Made by a program: the position numbers and the translations under genes
The notes under the pieces: generated by a model
Told to the model about the DNA's origin: nothing
The model's input: only the letters and a program-made list of their open reading frames with translations
The model's database searches: none
Shown: positions 43,501 to 50,282 of the stretch, one piece after another
Position numbering within the stretch: the first letter of the stretch is position 1
How the letters are laid out: each line of letters begins with the position of its first letter
Source: an uncultured Prevotellaceae bacterium
GTDB taxonomy: Bacteria; Bacteroidota; Bacteroidia; Bacteroidales; Bacteroidaceae
Assembly: GCA_946185485.1 (NCBI GenBank)
Contig: CAMHJQ010000006.1
Span: forward strand, 62,001 to 126,000
Length of the DNA stretch: 64,000 bases
Direction of reading: 5' to 3'

Positions 43501-44313
43501 ATTGCCCTTCGCGTCTGTCAATGTGGCACGCACAGCATAGGAAGCACTGGTGTCTTCGTATTTCTTCACGTCAACATTCACCTTCATCGTGGCATCGCGG
43601 TATTGGTCGTCAAGATCGGTGGTGACGTACCAATCCAGCAGTCGCGTCTTGGGTGTGGCGTAGAGCGTCACGTCGTCGAAGATACCAGCCAGTCGCCAGT
43701 AGTCCTGCCCTTCCAGATAGTAGCCGTCGCTGTATTTCACCACACATACAGCCAGCGTGTTCTTGCCTGGTCGTACGTATGGGGTGACATCGTATTCTGC
43801 TGGTTCCTGTCCGCCCTCATTGTATCCCACCTGTTGTCCGTTCATCCATACAAACGAGGCACTCTGGACCTTCTCCAGTCTTAGGAAAACCTGCTGTCCC
43901 TGCCACTTGGCGGGCAAGGTGAATGTCTTGCGGTAGGCTCCCGTAGGGTTATACTCTCTGGGAACAAAAGGAGGATTGGCCTTGAACGGTGCGGCTACAT
44001 TGCGGAACAGCGCATCGCCATAGCCCTCCATCTCCCAGTTGCTCGGCACGCTGATGGTTCGCCACTTGCTGTCTTTGAAGTTCGGAGTATAGAACTGCTG
44101 CGGCACTTCTTCTGGTGTGTTGGCAAAGAAGAAACGCCATGGTCCATTCAGTGACAGATGATCATCGGCCAGGTAGTAGGCATGGCCCTCCTCCTGATTC
44201 TCCTCAAAGACAGAGGTGTTCTCTATGTAATCATAGATGTGCTCCAGATACTGAGCGTTCAACTGCATGGCACAGGCAGCGAATAGGCATAGTGTAAGTC
44301 TCTTTATGTTCAT
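40519..44313 (-). CDS. Exported GH2 beta-galactosidase with an inserted LamG domain
   Basis: A 1264-residue protein starting at ATG 44313 (signal peptide ending QLNAQ); a longer frame upstream crosses the promoter and is rejected. The order is GH2 sugar-binding domain (about 40-210), Ig-like domain (220-330), TIM barrel (335-600) with Glu460 (WSAGNESGEG) as acid/base and Glu528 (FMDEYLSVAGN) as likely nucleophile. Then comes a LamG/concanavalin-like jelly roll (about 625-800, HLNGHDEWVEV ... WHHVTASWNGQEMKLFIDGQ), a DUF4981-type sandwich and the large C-terminal beta domain. It is larger than LacZ because of the LamG insert, which probably binds the glycan. It acts in the periplasm or at the surface. 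Confidence 0.93.
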   Translation of the reverse strand: MNIKRLTLCLFAACAMQLNAQYLEHIYDYIENTSVFEENQEEGHAYYLADDHLSLNGPWRFFFANTPEEVPQQFYTPNFKDSKWRTISVPSNWEMEGYGDALFRNVAAPFKANPPFVPREYNPTGAYRKTFTLPAKWQGQQVFLRLEKVQSASFVWMNGQQVGYNEGGQEPAEYDVTPYVRPGKNTLAVCVVKYSDGYYLEGQDYWRLAGIFDDVTLYATPKTRLLDWYVTTDLDDQYRDATMKVNVDVKKYEDTSASYAVRATLTDAKGNQVKEMLSDRFALNGKGKKSVELSSLITNPDKWTSETPVLYHLKLELLNEAGSVMQEITSKMGFKETEIRHQTFYLNGQPIKVNAINSHMQHPELGHAMNEETIRKDMEILKQHNFNAVRTSHYPPVNKYLELADEYGLYIIDEAGTEAHATEFVSNDQRFREMYLERVQKMVLRDRNHACVLFWSAGNESGEGPLITEVVKEGKRLDPTRYFMYGGNAYAHPGEEIIGPRYPTPYELEMNTALVPEEADPRPSFMDEYLSVAGNAGGGLDEYWNVIRRHPRLMGGAIWDFVNPGLTEHIRPLTDSSPYNTPVHLMGNAKVEKGVLHLNGHDEWVEVYRSQNVELSGKGLTISFDVKPGKLSGLFEGAPYITKGNTQFGVVQKGSTKLQFYLHSGVKHTLDVDLPENWTGNWHHVTASWNGQEMKLFIDGQLKGTETTTATEPANNRRGNRGGGERGMLSNFPYPINIGRFAGNHAQDPQTIYTADAEMDNVAIYNKCIADGEGDAKDAVLYLTFDGNGNKSAQSDMGTFYTIGGNMRTYGSIWPDRTVQPEMKQMKWTTQPVSIRLLNADTGEAEVTNRLFFTDLSQYASHWTLTADGEVLEEGDIQFSVAPQQKQTVTIPYHKPAIVAGKEYRVTITSALKHDETWAKAGHEVAWDQLELTSWNLPAHEPLLTSETISSQEDDQQIKISGNGFCYVISKETGNLEQIEVGGQQVLKSPLSFNLWRAPLANEFDSWDAFRVNGGYAEGYGNMVSTLWYSKGVNQLRIRPAEVRLQRSQHGTTVTVSQLVQVGASSYGALDLYIQGVQLAGFTLDYTYHFFDDGTVRIENHMSPQGRLPEMLPRIGFTTTIANEFDQITWYGRGPEENYPDRKTGYQVGVWNKTVAQMYEPYLLPQDHALRTDNRYVQLSDKDGNGVQISMNEPFNFNAYPFTTDNLTKSQFTYQLQPQKDRYTFNLDYATTGVGCTCVYVLDEYRVKPAAYDRVITIKPIRQR

Positions 44314-44332
44314 GATTTTCTTGTTATTTGCT

Positions 44333-44363
44333 GCAAAGGTACGAAAATGTAACGAAAACCAAA
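44333..44363 (-). promoter_or_regulatory. Promoter of the GH2 gene
   Basis: On the minus strand: TTTG (44363-44360), an 18-nt spacer, TACCTTTGC (44341-44333). Leader about 15 nt. Confidence 0.65.
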
Positions 44364-44583
44364 CAGAAAACAAATATAAATTTATAACCAAGAATCATTT
44401 TCCACTTTGATTCTCATAACTTCCTCTGCTATATCCAAATTATGGTCTCTGTGTTACTTCTGTGATTCAATGCTCTCCCGAAGCCAATGCCGATGAAAAT
44501 TTTCTGCGTGAGGAGTCAATTTCAAGGTTTAATTCTACAGAATTCCGCGTAATCTACTGTTTATTAGTTGATTGCGTAAAATT

Positions 44584-44935
44584 TTCCCTCTACTTTCCCT
44601 CTACTTTCCTTCTACTTTCCCTCTACTTTGCCTCTACTTTGCCTCTACCTTGCCTCTACTAATCTTCTGCCGCCATCCCGCTATGCGGAAGTAAGTTCGT
44701 AAGAAATATGCTGCCTTGTCAGCCTCAAGCTCCGCATCCATTCCCACCGTGGGAACACCTTCTCTGCTCCGTGCAGGAACAACGTTCCCACCGTGGGAAT
44801 GCCCCTTCTCCTTCATGCTAATGTTGACATTCCTTAATGGCAATATATACCGCACATTGTTCCTACTGTGCAGAAGAATAGTAGAGGCAAGGTAGAGGCA
44901 AAGTAGAGGCAAAGTAGAAGGAAAGTAGAAGGAAA
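44584..44935. repeat. Repeat element: 50-bp inverted repeats of 11-nt units enclosing palindromes
   Basis: Left arm 44612-44661 and right arm 44879-44928 are inverted copies with 49 of 50 bases matching; weaker similarity extends outward. Each arm consists of 11-nt units of the type TTTCCCTCTAC / TTTGCCTCTAC. The 217-nt interior holds two copies of the palindrome TTCCCACCGTGGGAA (44741-44755 and 44785-44799). No coding potential was seen. The layout suggests a non-autonomous mobile or REP/BIME-like element. Confidence 0.8.
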
Positions 44936-45164
44936 AGTCTAATTAAATATTTATTTATTACGCTTAAAACCAGTATCTTAGCAGGAAATATAGACGGATT
45001 TAGTAGAGGCAGAACCTGTAAATTGGAATCTGAAGATATTTTTTTTTAAAATTGTCGCGCATAAAGGTGGTGATTAATTATAAAATGTAATGAAACGTGT
45101 CGTGGCATGCATGTCAAGGTATGGCGCAGGGACTGCCACCTGATGCAAAATGTCCTCCAATTGT

Positions 45165-45196
45165 TTTGCGGTATTTTTTTTAATTCGTATCTTTGC
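45165..45196 (+). promoter_or_regulatory. Promoter of the RAYT-like gene
   Basis: TTTG at 45165-45168, a 19-nt spacer, and TATCTTTGC at 45188-45196. The leader to ATG 45256 is about 55 nt. Confidence 0.65.
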
Positions 45197-45255
45197 AGTC
45201 AGAAATAGTTGATGGGAGCACCTGTCCCGTTACTTGCTGTAAATTTCATTTGCTG

Positions 45256-46278
45256 ATGACTGACGAGAACTCAAACATACTTAAGAACGAGACGTTTACG
45301 TGGCTGGAACCAGGAGCATGGCGCAAGCCGTGCATTGTGCATGTGACAATGGTTGCAAATTCACGGCAGGCGTTGTTCGGCAAACTCTCGCATAACGGTT
45401 CTGAGGCGGTAGTGGAAAAGACACCAATTGGCTGGGTGCTCGTCAATCAGCAGCGCAGACTGTTGGAGTTGTGTCCTGAAATAAAGATTCTTGCTGACAA
45501 GGTGATGCCAGACCATCACCACATGGTGCTTCAGGTTCAGCGGACAATGCCTCGCAGCATCAGGGAGGTAGTGCGAGGATATATGCAAGGCTGTAAAGGG
45601 GAAGCGCGTAAACTAGGTGTCACGGAGAATCTATATGACGCACCGCCATTCTTTCGTGTGTTGACGCACAAAGGGCAGCTACATGCTATGATAGAATATG
45701 TGAAGGCTAATGCTGAACGTGCCTGGCAGCGCAGACAGAATCCCGACCTTTTCCGCATGCATCGCAGGACGGAAAAATGTGGGCTGCAGTTCACGTCAAT
45801 GGGTAACCATTTCTTGTTGGACTGGCCAGACAGACAACTGGTGGAGGTGAGTCGAAGTGCTAGTGACGAACAGATAGAGGTTAGACTGAAATCGGTGGTG
45901 GCTGCTGCTCATAACGGGGCGGTGACTTATACAGCGGCGATTAGTAAAGGTGAGCAGAAGATTGCCAGAACGTTACGTGAACAGGGATATCCATTGGTGG
46001 TGTTGTTGAACGATGGTTTTCCTGCTGAGGGCTCTTCGCAAGAGCGCTTCTACAAACCAGACGGGACTTATTTCGAGGCTTGTTCTAAAGGACGGTTGTT
46101 GCTAATGGAGCCTGATGGGAGTGCTTTTGTCAACGAGGCCATTATGACGGCTACCCATGAGACGTTAAGGCGGAAGGCAGAGGTGAAGCACTATTGTTAC
46201 ACTCCTGTTTCCGTGGAATCGCAACGATATCGATTCGTGGCTTTGAACGAGATAGGGCTGCTGTTGGTTGAGGGATAA
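45256..46278 (+). CDS. RAYT-like HUH (Y1) transposase with an extra C-terminal domain
   Basis: A 340-residue protein starting at ATG 45256 (an earlier TTG lies in the promoter). Residues about 15-165 form an IS200/REP-associated Y1 transposase domain: His87-His88-His89 in VMPDHHHMVLQV is the HUH pair, and Tyr148 in IEYVKANAERAW the likely nucleophile, at the usual spacing. The C-terminal 170 residues (about 170-340) form a separate alpha/beta domain (AAISKGEQKIARTLREQG, PLVVLLNDGFPAEGSSQE, KGRLLLMEP) faintly like the Rossmann fold of DprA. It is alone, without IS ends, and flanked on both sides by palindromic repeats, as expected of a REP-associated tyrosine transposase. The role of the C-terminal domain is unknown. 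Confidence 0.75.
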   Translation: MTDENSNILKNETFTWLEPGAWRKPCIVHVTMVANSRQALFGKLSHNGSEAVVEKTPIGWVLVNQQRRLLELCPEIKILADKVMPDHHHMVLQVQRTMPRSIREVVRGYMQGCKGEARKLGVTENLYDAPPFFRVLTHKGQLHAMIEYVKANAERAWQRRQNPDLFRMHRRTEKCGLQFTSMGNHFLLDWPDRQLVEVSRSASDEQIEVRLKSVVAAAHNGAVTYTAAISKGEQKIARTLREQGYPLVVLLNDGFPAEGSSQERFYKPDGTYFEACSKGRLLLMEPDGSAFVNEAIMTATHETLRRKAEVKHYCYTPVSVESQRYRFVALNEIGLLLVEG

Positions 46279-46295
46279 CGGGGAGGATGTTTCTG

Positions 46296-46369
46296 CGGAT
46301 GGAATCCGCAGAGAAGAGACGGGACAACGATGGCTTTTACGGATGGAATCCGCAGAGAAGAGACGGGAC
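46296..46369. repeat. Two 30-bp direct repeats each with an inverted core
   Basis: The 30-mer starting CGGATGGAATCCGCAGAGAA occurs at 46296-46325 and 46340-46369, 44 nt apart. Its core CGGAtggaaTCCG can form a hairpin (extended to TGCGGA/TCCGCA in copy 1). It lies just 3' of the RAYT-like gene and looks like a pair of REP sequences. Confidence 0.85.
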
Positions 46370-46383
46370 TTGAAATATTAAAT

Positions 46384-46818
46384 ATGGATATGAAACGAAA
46401 GATATATGTTGCCAGCAGTTGGCGAAATGAGCATTACCCTGAGGTGGTGGAGAAACTGAGGGAGGCAGGACACGAGGTGTACGACTTCCGTAATCCGCCG
46501 TCGGGTGACCCTGGATTCAAGTGGAGCAGCGTGAGCGAGGACTATATGGAGTGGACTCCGCAGCAATACCGCGACATGCTGAAGCACCCGAAGGCTGAGC
46601 GGCAGTTCCACAACGACATCGAGGCAATGGAGGCATGCGACACGTGTGTGCTGGTGCTGCCTTGCGGCAGAAGTGCTCATACAGAAGCAGGTTGGTTCGC
46701 AGGGCGCGGCTTATTGACGATTGCCTACATCCCAGAGAGGCAGGAGCCAGAGCTGATGTATAAATTGTTCAGTGGCGTATGCTGCTCGATAGAGGAACTG
46801 ATTGAAGCATTGAAGTGA
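46384..46818 (+). CDS. Nucleoside 2-deoxyribosyltransferase-like protein
   Basis: About 144 residues from ATG 46384 (46390 is also possible). The frame is open further upstream, but that part runs through the second 30-bp repeat. The fold markers are IYVASSWRNEHYPEVVEKL at the start and VLPCGRSAHTEAGWFAG near residue 100, where the Glu of HTEAG is the expected nucleophile of this family. Such proteins swap or hydrolyse nucleobases, and occur on phages and in nucleotide-based defence. It ends one base before the Vsr gene, so the two are coupled. Confidence 0.65.
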   Translation: MDMKRKIYVASSWRNEHYPEVVEKLREAGHEVYDFRNPPSGDPGFKWSSVSEDYMEWTPQQYRDMLKHPKAERQFHNDIEAMEACDTCVLVLPCGRSAHTEAGWFAGRGLLTIAYIPERQEPELMYKLFSGVCCSIEELIEALK

Positions 46819-46819
46819 T

Positions 46820-47386
46820 ATGGACAGACTCACCACAGAACGGCGATCAGCCAATATGGCGGCAATTCGGTCGAAGGACACGAAGCCGGAGATGATTGTG
46901 CGTCGTGGGTTGTGGAGTAGGGGATTCCGATACAGGCTGAACCACAAGCGGCTACCTGGGCATCCGGACTTGGTGCTGAGGAAATACAGGACGTGCATCT
47001 TTGTGAATGGGTGCTTTTGGCATGGACACGGTGTGGCGTTGCCACAGATGTCTGATGGAAGATGTCAGATGGATGATGTTGACAATAGTGTATGCTGTAA
47101 GATTCCGAAGACGAATCGTGAATTCTGGGTGGCGAAGATACGAAGGAACAAGGAGAGGGATAAAGAAGAGCAGCGGAAGTTGGCTGCGATGGGTTGGCAT
47201 TGCATTACGGTGTGGGAGTGTGAGTTGAAACCGTCGAAACGTGAAGAAACGCTGGAGTCAATAGCGTTTACGCTGAACCGCATATTTCTGCAAGACCACG
47301 GGATTTCTTCACGACCACAAATTACACAAATAGCACAAATGGAGGAGGAATGTCAGATGCCAATGGCTGCGGAGGAAGAGATATGA
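46820..47386 (+). CDS. vsr: Very-short-patch repair (Vsr) endonuclease
   Basis: A 188-residue Vsr, which nicks 5' of T:G mismatches left by deamination of 5-methylcytosine. Catalytic and intercalating residues are all visible: Glu24, Asp50 (LPGHPDLVL), Phe66, Trp67, His68 and His70 (CFWHGH). After that motif lies an unusual insert (PQMSDGRCQMDDVDNSV) encoded by a repetitive GATGTCAGATGGATGATG stretch, and the C-terminus runs into a low-complexity tail (SSRPQITQIAQMEEECQM). No cytosine methyltransferase is in the window, although vsr usually neighbours one. It starts one base after the deoxyribosyltransferase-like gene. Confidence 0.88.
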   Translation: MDRLTTERRSANMAAIRSKDTKPEMIVRRGLWSRGFRYRLNHKRLPGHPDLVLRKYRTCIFVNGCFWHGHGVALPQMSDGRCQMDDVDNSVCCKIPKTNREFWVAKIRRNKERDKEEQRKLAAMGWHCITVWECELKPSKREETLESIAFTLNRIFLQDHGISSRPQITQIAQMEEECQMPMAAEEEI

Positions 47387-47596
47387 ATCTCTCCACTGTT
47401 CGAAAAGGCTCACAACGTGGAGAATATCGTGTTACCACCTGGTTGGGGAAATTAGCGAAGGTGGACTTGCATTGGAGTATAAAGAGTATTATGCAATTTT
47501 TGTTATAATATAGTAAAACTGAGCCTGATTTCACTAATTTAGCATAAAAGAGACCTTCATTTGAATATAGGATAATGGAATTTGGAGTTTTTTCCG

Positions 47597-47604
47597 TAAT
47601 TTTG
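47597..47604 (+). promoter_or_regulatory. -7 promoter box of the glutaredoxin-like gene
   Basis: TAATTTTG, about 37 nt before the ATG at 47642. Confidence 0.5.
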
Positions 47605-47641
47605 TAGCAGCACAAATAGTAATAACAAAAACAGCACGACA

Positions 47642-47941
47642 ATGATTAAGATGTATGTGATGCAGACCTGCCCAGATTGCGAATATGTGGAGAAGCAGGT
47701 AGTGGGAAATCCGAATTTTGAGGTGATTGACATCGGTAAGCATGTCAGGAATCTGAAGCAGTTTATCAAGCTGCGCGACACGAACCCCGCTTTCGATGAA
47801 GCGAAGGCTGTGGATGACTTGGGAATACCATGTTATGTGCTCGAAGATGGAACGGTCACTCTCTACTCGAAGGATGTAGGCCTGGAGCCAAGACCACAGG
47901 AGGAAGGGGCTGCTTGCAGTATCGACGGCAGAGGGTGCTGA
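47642..47941 (+). CDS. Glutaredoxin-like thiol protein
   Basis: A 99-residue thioredoxin-fold protein with the active site Cys10-Pro-Asp-Cys13 (MQTCPDCEY) near the N-terminus and the cis-Pro region GIPCYVLEDG. A second cysteine pair sits at the very end (Cys92 and Cys99 in ACSIDGRGC), which may relay electrons or bind a metal. It matches the glutaredoxin-related proteins of anaerobes rather than classical GrxA. It is monocistronic with its own promoter box. The partner is unknown; glutathione need not be the reductant in this phylum. Confidence 0.82.
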   Translation: MIKMYVMQTCPDCEYVEKQVVGNPNFEVIDIGKHVRNLKQFIKLRDTNPAFDEAKAVDDLGIPCYVLEDGTVTLYSKDVGLEPRPQEEGAACSIDGRGC

Positions 47942-48053
47942 ATAACAAACAATACAAATCTATAATTATAAATGCTGTCCACTAAAAATCGCATCAATGA
48001 CAAAGTTTATTAAATTCTACGCACAAAATTACAAATATTTGCGCATTTATTAC

Positions 48054-48062
48054 TATCTTTGC
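48054..48062 (+). promoter_or_regulatory. -7 promoter box of the DUF362 gene
   Basis: TATCTTTGC, about 57 nt before the ATG at 48120. Confidence 0.6.
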
Positions 48063-48119
48063 AAAAAAATATGCTAAAAACGGGTGAATTAAAAGAAGAA
48101 AACTGATACTTATAGCTTT

Positions 48120-49106
48120 ATGAAGAAGACATTGGTCATTGTTGCATTGATGCTGGTGGCATCGGCAACTGCTATCGCACAGTCGAAGGTGTATCTGACA
48201 AGGGAAATCAGCCCTGAGTCGTTGGTGAGAATCTATAAAGCCCTGGGTGTTCCCGCCAAGGGCCGTGTAGCTGTGAAGATGAGTACTGGAGAGGGCAGCA
48301 ATCCTAACTACCTGAAGCCTGAACTCGTGAAGGACCTAGTGTTCGAGGTTGACGGCACCATCGTGGAGTGTAATACCGCATACGGCAACGGGCCTGCCGA
48401 CAAGAAAGACGAGCGCAACACATCGGAGAACCATTGGAAGGTGATTGAGCGGCACGGCTTCACGAAGTATTTTCCCGTGGATATCATGGACGAGTACGAC
48501 GAAATCCGCATCCCAGTAAAAGATCAGACACACATCAAGTACGACATCGTGGGAGGCCACATGGCCAACTACGACTTCATGATTGCCCTCAATCACTTCA
48601 AAGGGCATCCCATGGGCGGCTATGGAGGTGCTTTGAAGAATCTCTCCATCGGCTGTGCCAGTCAGAACGGCAAGGCATACATCCACTCAGCAGGCAAGAT
48701 GGAGAAGCTCGACATGGGAAAACTCTGGACACCAGAGTTCGTTGGCAATCAGGACGGATTCCTCGAAAGTATGGCTGCTGCTGCACAGGCTGTCGTGAAC
48801 TACTTCCAAAGGCAGCAGGGCATCATCTATATCTCGGTGATGAACAACATGTCGATAGACTGCGACTGCGTGGATCATCCTGCACCTGTGAAACTCGAAG
48901 ACTACGGCATCCTCGCCTCTACTGACCCTGTGGCTCTCGATCAGGCCTGCATCGACATTATCAATCAGCAGAAGGTGACGGCCAAGAACGATCCCACAGA
49001 CCTCCTCAACCGCATCGACAAGCAGCACGGCATTCACACTATTGAGCATGCTGCCAAACTCGGTCTCGGCAGCCGACAGTACACACTGATAAGCATTGAT
49101 AAATAA
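48120..49106 (+). CDS. Exported DUF362 family protein
   Basis: A 328-residue protein with signal peptide 1-20. It fits DUF362 (VAVKMSTGEGSNPNYLKPELVKDLV, NHFKGHPMGGYGGALKNLSIGC, STDPVALDQACIDII). Many DUF362 proteins carry a ferredoxin domain; this one does not, but it keeps conserved cysteines (SIGCAS, DCDCVDHP) that could hold a metal centre. The function is unknown, and being exported it may act in the envelope. A hairpin terminator with a T-run follows at 49113. Confidence 0.85.
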   Translation: MKKTLVIVALMLVASATAIAQSKVYLTREISPESLVRIYKALGVPAKGRVAVKMSTGEGSNPNYLKPELVKDLVFEVDGTIVECNTAYGNGPADKKDERNTSENHWKVIERHGFTKYFPVDIMDEYDEIRIPVKDQTHIKYDIVGGHMANYDFMIALNHFKGHPMGGYGGALKNLSIGCASQNGKAYIHSAGKMEKLDMGKLWTPEFVGNQDGFLESMAAAAQAVVNYFQRQQGIIYISVMNNMSIDCDCVDHPAPVKLEDYGILASTDPVALDQACIDIINQQKVTAKNDPTDLLNRIDKQHGIHTIEHAAKLGLGSRQYTLISIDK

Positions 49107-49112
49107 AAATAA

Positions 49113-49147
49113 AGCTGCCAGTCCCCTATTGAGAGGCAGGCTGTTTT
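49113..49147 (+). terminator. Terminator after DUF362
   Basis: AGCTGCC pairs with GGCAGGCT (one bulge) and is followed by GTTTTT. Confidence 0.6.
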
Positions 49148-49163
49148 TGTCAACTACAAAGAC

Positions 49164-49283
49164 ATGAAGTTCAATCCGTTCAAGCTCATTGGTGGTGAAT
49201 GGATGCTGATAACGGCTGGCGACGACATTAGCCGACAACATGGCATGACTGCTGAAGAAGATCCACGCCGATGGTCAGCCTGA
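49164..49283 (+). pseudogene. Remnant of a flavin-reductase-like gene
   Basis: Thirty-nine codons (MKFNPFKLIGGEWMLITAGD, then a short divergent tail) match the N-terminus of Bacteroidota flavin reductase-like FMN proteins and then stop. A further open stretch in another frame (DGQPDYPEREPWQGMNFIR, ending about 49329) follows. The bulk of the gene is deleted. It sits just before the thioesterase. Confidence 0.55.
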
Positions 49284-49332
49284 CTATCCTGAGCGTGAAC
49301 CATGGCAGGGCATGAACTTTATCAGATAAAGA

Positions 49333-50124
49333 ATGATTACAAACGGAAAATACAGACATACCTACACAGCCACGGCATCGGACATCACGCCTTTGTACAG
49401 GCTAACGCCGAATGCCATGCTGATGTACTTCCAGGACAGTTTCGCCCGGCTGATGACCATCCACCATGTGGCTGCCTTCGACATCGTGAAGCAGCATCGT
49501 ATGTGGGTCATCACGGAGGTGCAGATGGACATACGACCGACGGTTACATACTGGTCGGAGGATTTCACGGTGGAGATATGGGTGAGCGAACTTACTTCAC
49601 TCCGCATCTACTGCGATTTCCGCATTGTCCGTAAGGATAACGAGCAGTTAATAGCCTCCGGCACAAGTCAGTGGAACATCCTCAATCTCGACACCAAGCG
49701 ATTGGAAACAACCGATTTTCTTGCCGATAAGTTGACAGTGGTGCCTGAACTGATGACTGCCAGTCATAAGAAAGTACGGTTCCCCAAACCGCAGTCGTTC
49801 GACATGCTGATGGAGCATCGGGCAACACGTCTTGACCTTGATTTTAATTTCCATGTCAGCAACCGCAGCTATGTCACTATTGCCCTGCTGACCATGCCCG
49901 ACGAAGTGCTGGCTTCGCAGACGTTGGCATCCGTCATCGTCCACTGGCTGCATGAGACCTATCTTGATGAAACTCTAACTTGCCACATGTCTCACATAGA
50001 TGATGGTAGTTACCTCCATACGCTTACGAATGCGGAGGGCATAGTGGTCTGTGAACTTATGAGCAGATGGCAGCAACAGCCAGAAATACCAGAAGTCAGC
50101 GAAGTGCTGAACAGGCATTTATAA
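49333..50124 (+). CDS. Acyl-ACP thioesterase
   Basis: A 263-residue double-hotdog enzyme that releases fatty acids from acyl carrier protein. The N-terminal hotdog (about 1-130) begins with YRHTYTATASDITPLYRLTPNAML and contains DSFARLMTIHH and the WVITEVQMDIRP strand. The second hotdog covers about 150-255 (LDLDFNFHVSNRSYVTIALLTMP), with the conserved Asn/His region. Its length is normal for bacterial FatA-like proteins. The gene starts immediately after the flavin-reductase remnant and is probably monocistronic. Confidence 0.88.
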   Translation: MITNGKYRHTYTATASDITPLYRLTPNAMLMYFQDSFARLMTIHHVAAFDIVKQHRMWVITEVQMDIRPTVTYWSEDFTVEIWVSELTSLRIYCDFRIVRKDNEQLIASGTSQWNILNLDTKRLETTDFLADKLTVVPELMTASHKKVRFPKPQSFDMLMEHRATRLDLDFNFHVSNRSYVTIALLTMPDEVLASQTLASVIVHWLHETYLDETLTCHMSHIDDGSYLHTLTNAEGIVVCELMSRWQQQPEIPEVSEVLNRHL

Positions 50125-50282
50125 AATGCTAATAGATAAATCGGATTTTCGCAAACAAGAAGTAAAGTCATTTATTTGAATGGTCTTGGCAGAGACCAGA
50201 GCCGCGACTCGAAACACTCCATAGAAAATATGAAGAGAATTTATGCAGTAATGTTAGGTGTCGAAAAAACTAAGAAATTGAG

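Larger units (their letters stand above)
44314..45255. other. Gene-free region between GH2 and the RAYT-like transposase
   Basis: About 940 nt without a credible gene. It contains the GH2 promoter, a large repeat element (44584-44935) enclosing two palindromes, and the promoter of the transposase (45165-45196). Confidence 0.65.

Noticed and set aside
44741..44799. Two palindromes considered as a minimal CRISPR array
   Set aside because: Only two 15-bp palindromes 44 nt apart, no third repeat and no cas genes in the window; better explained as REP-like elements.
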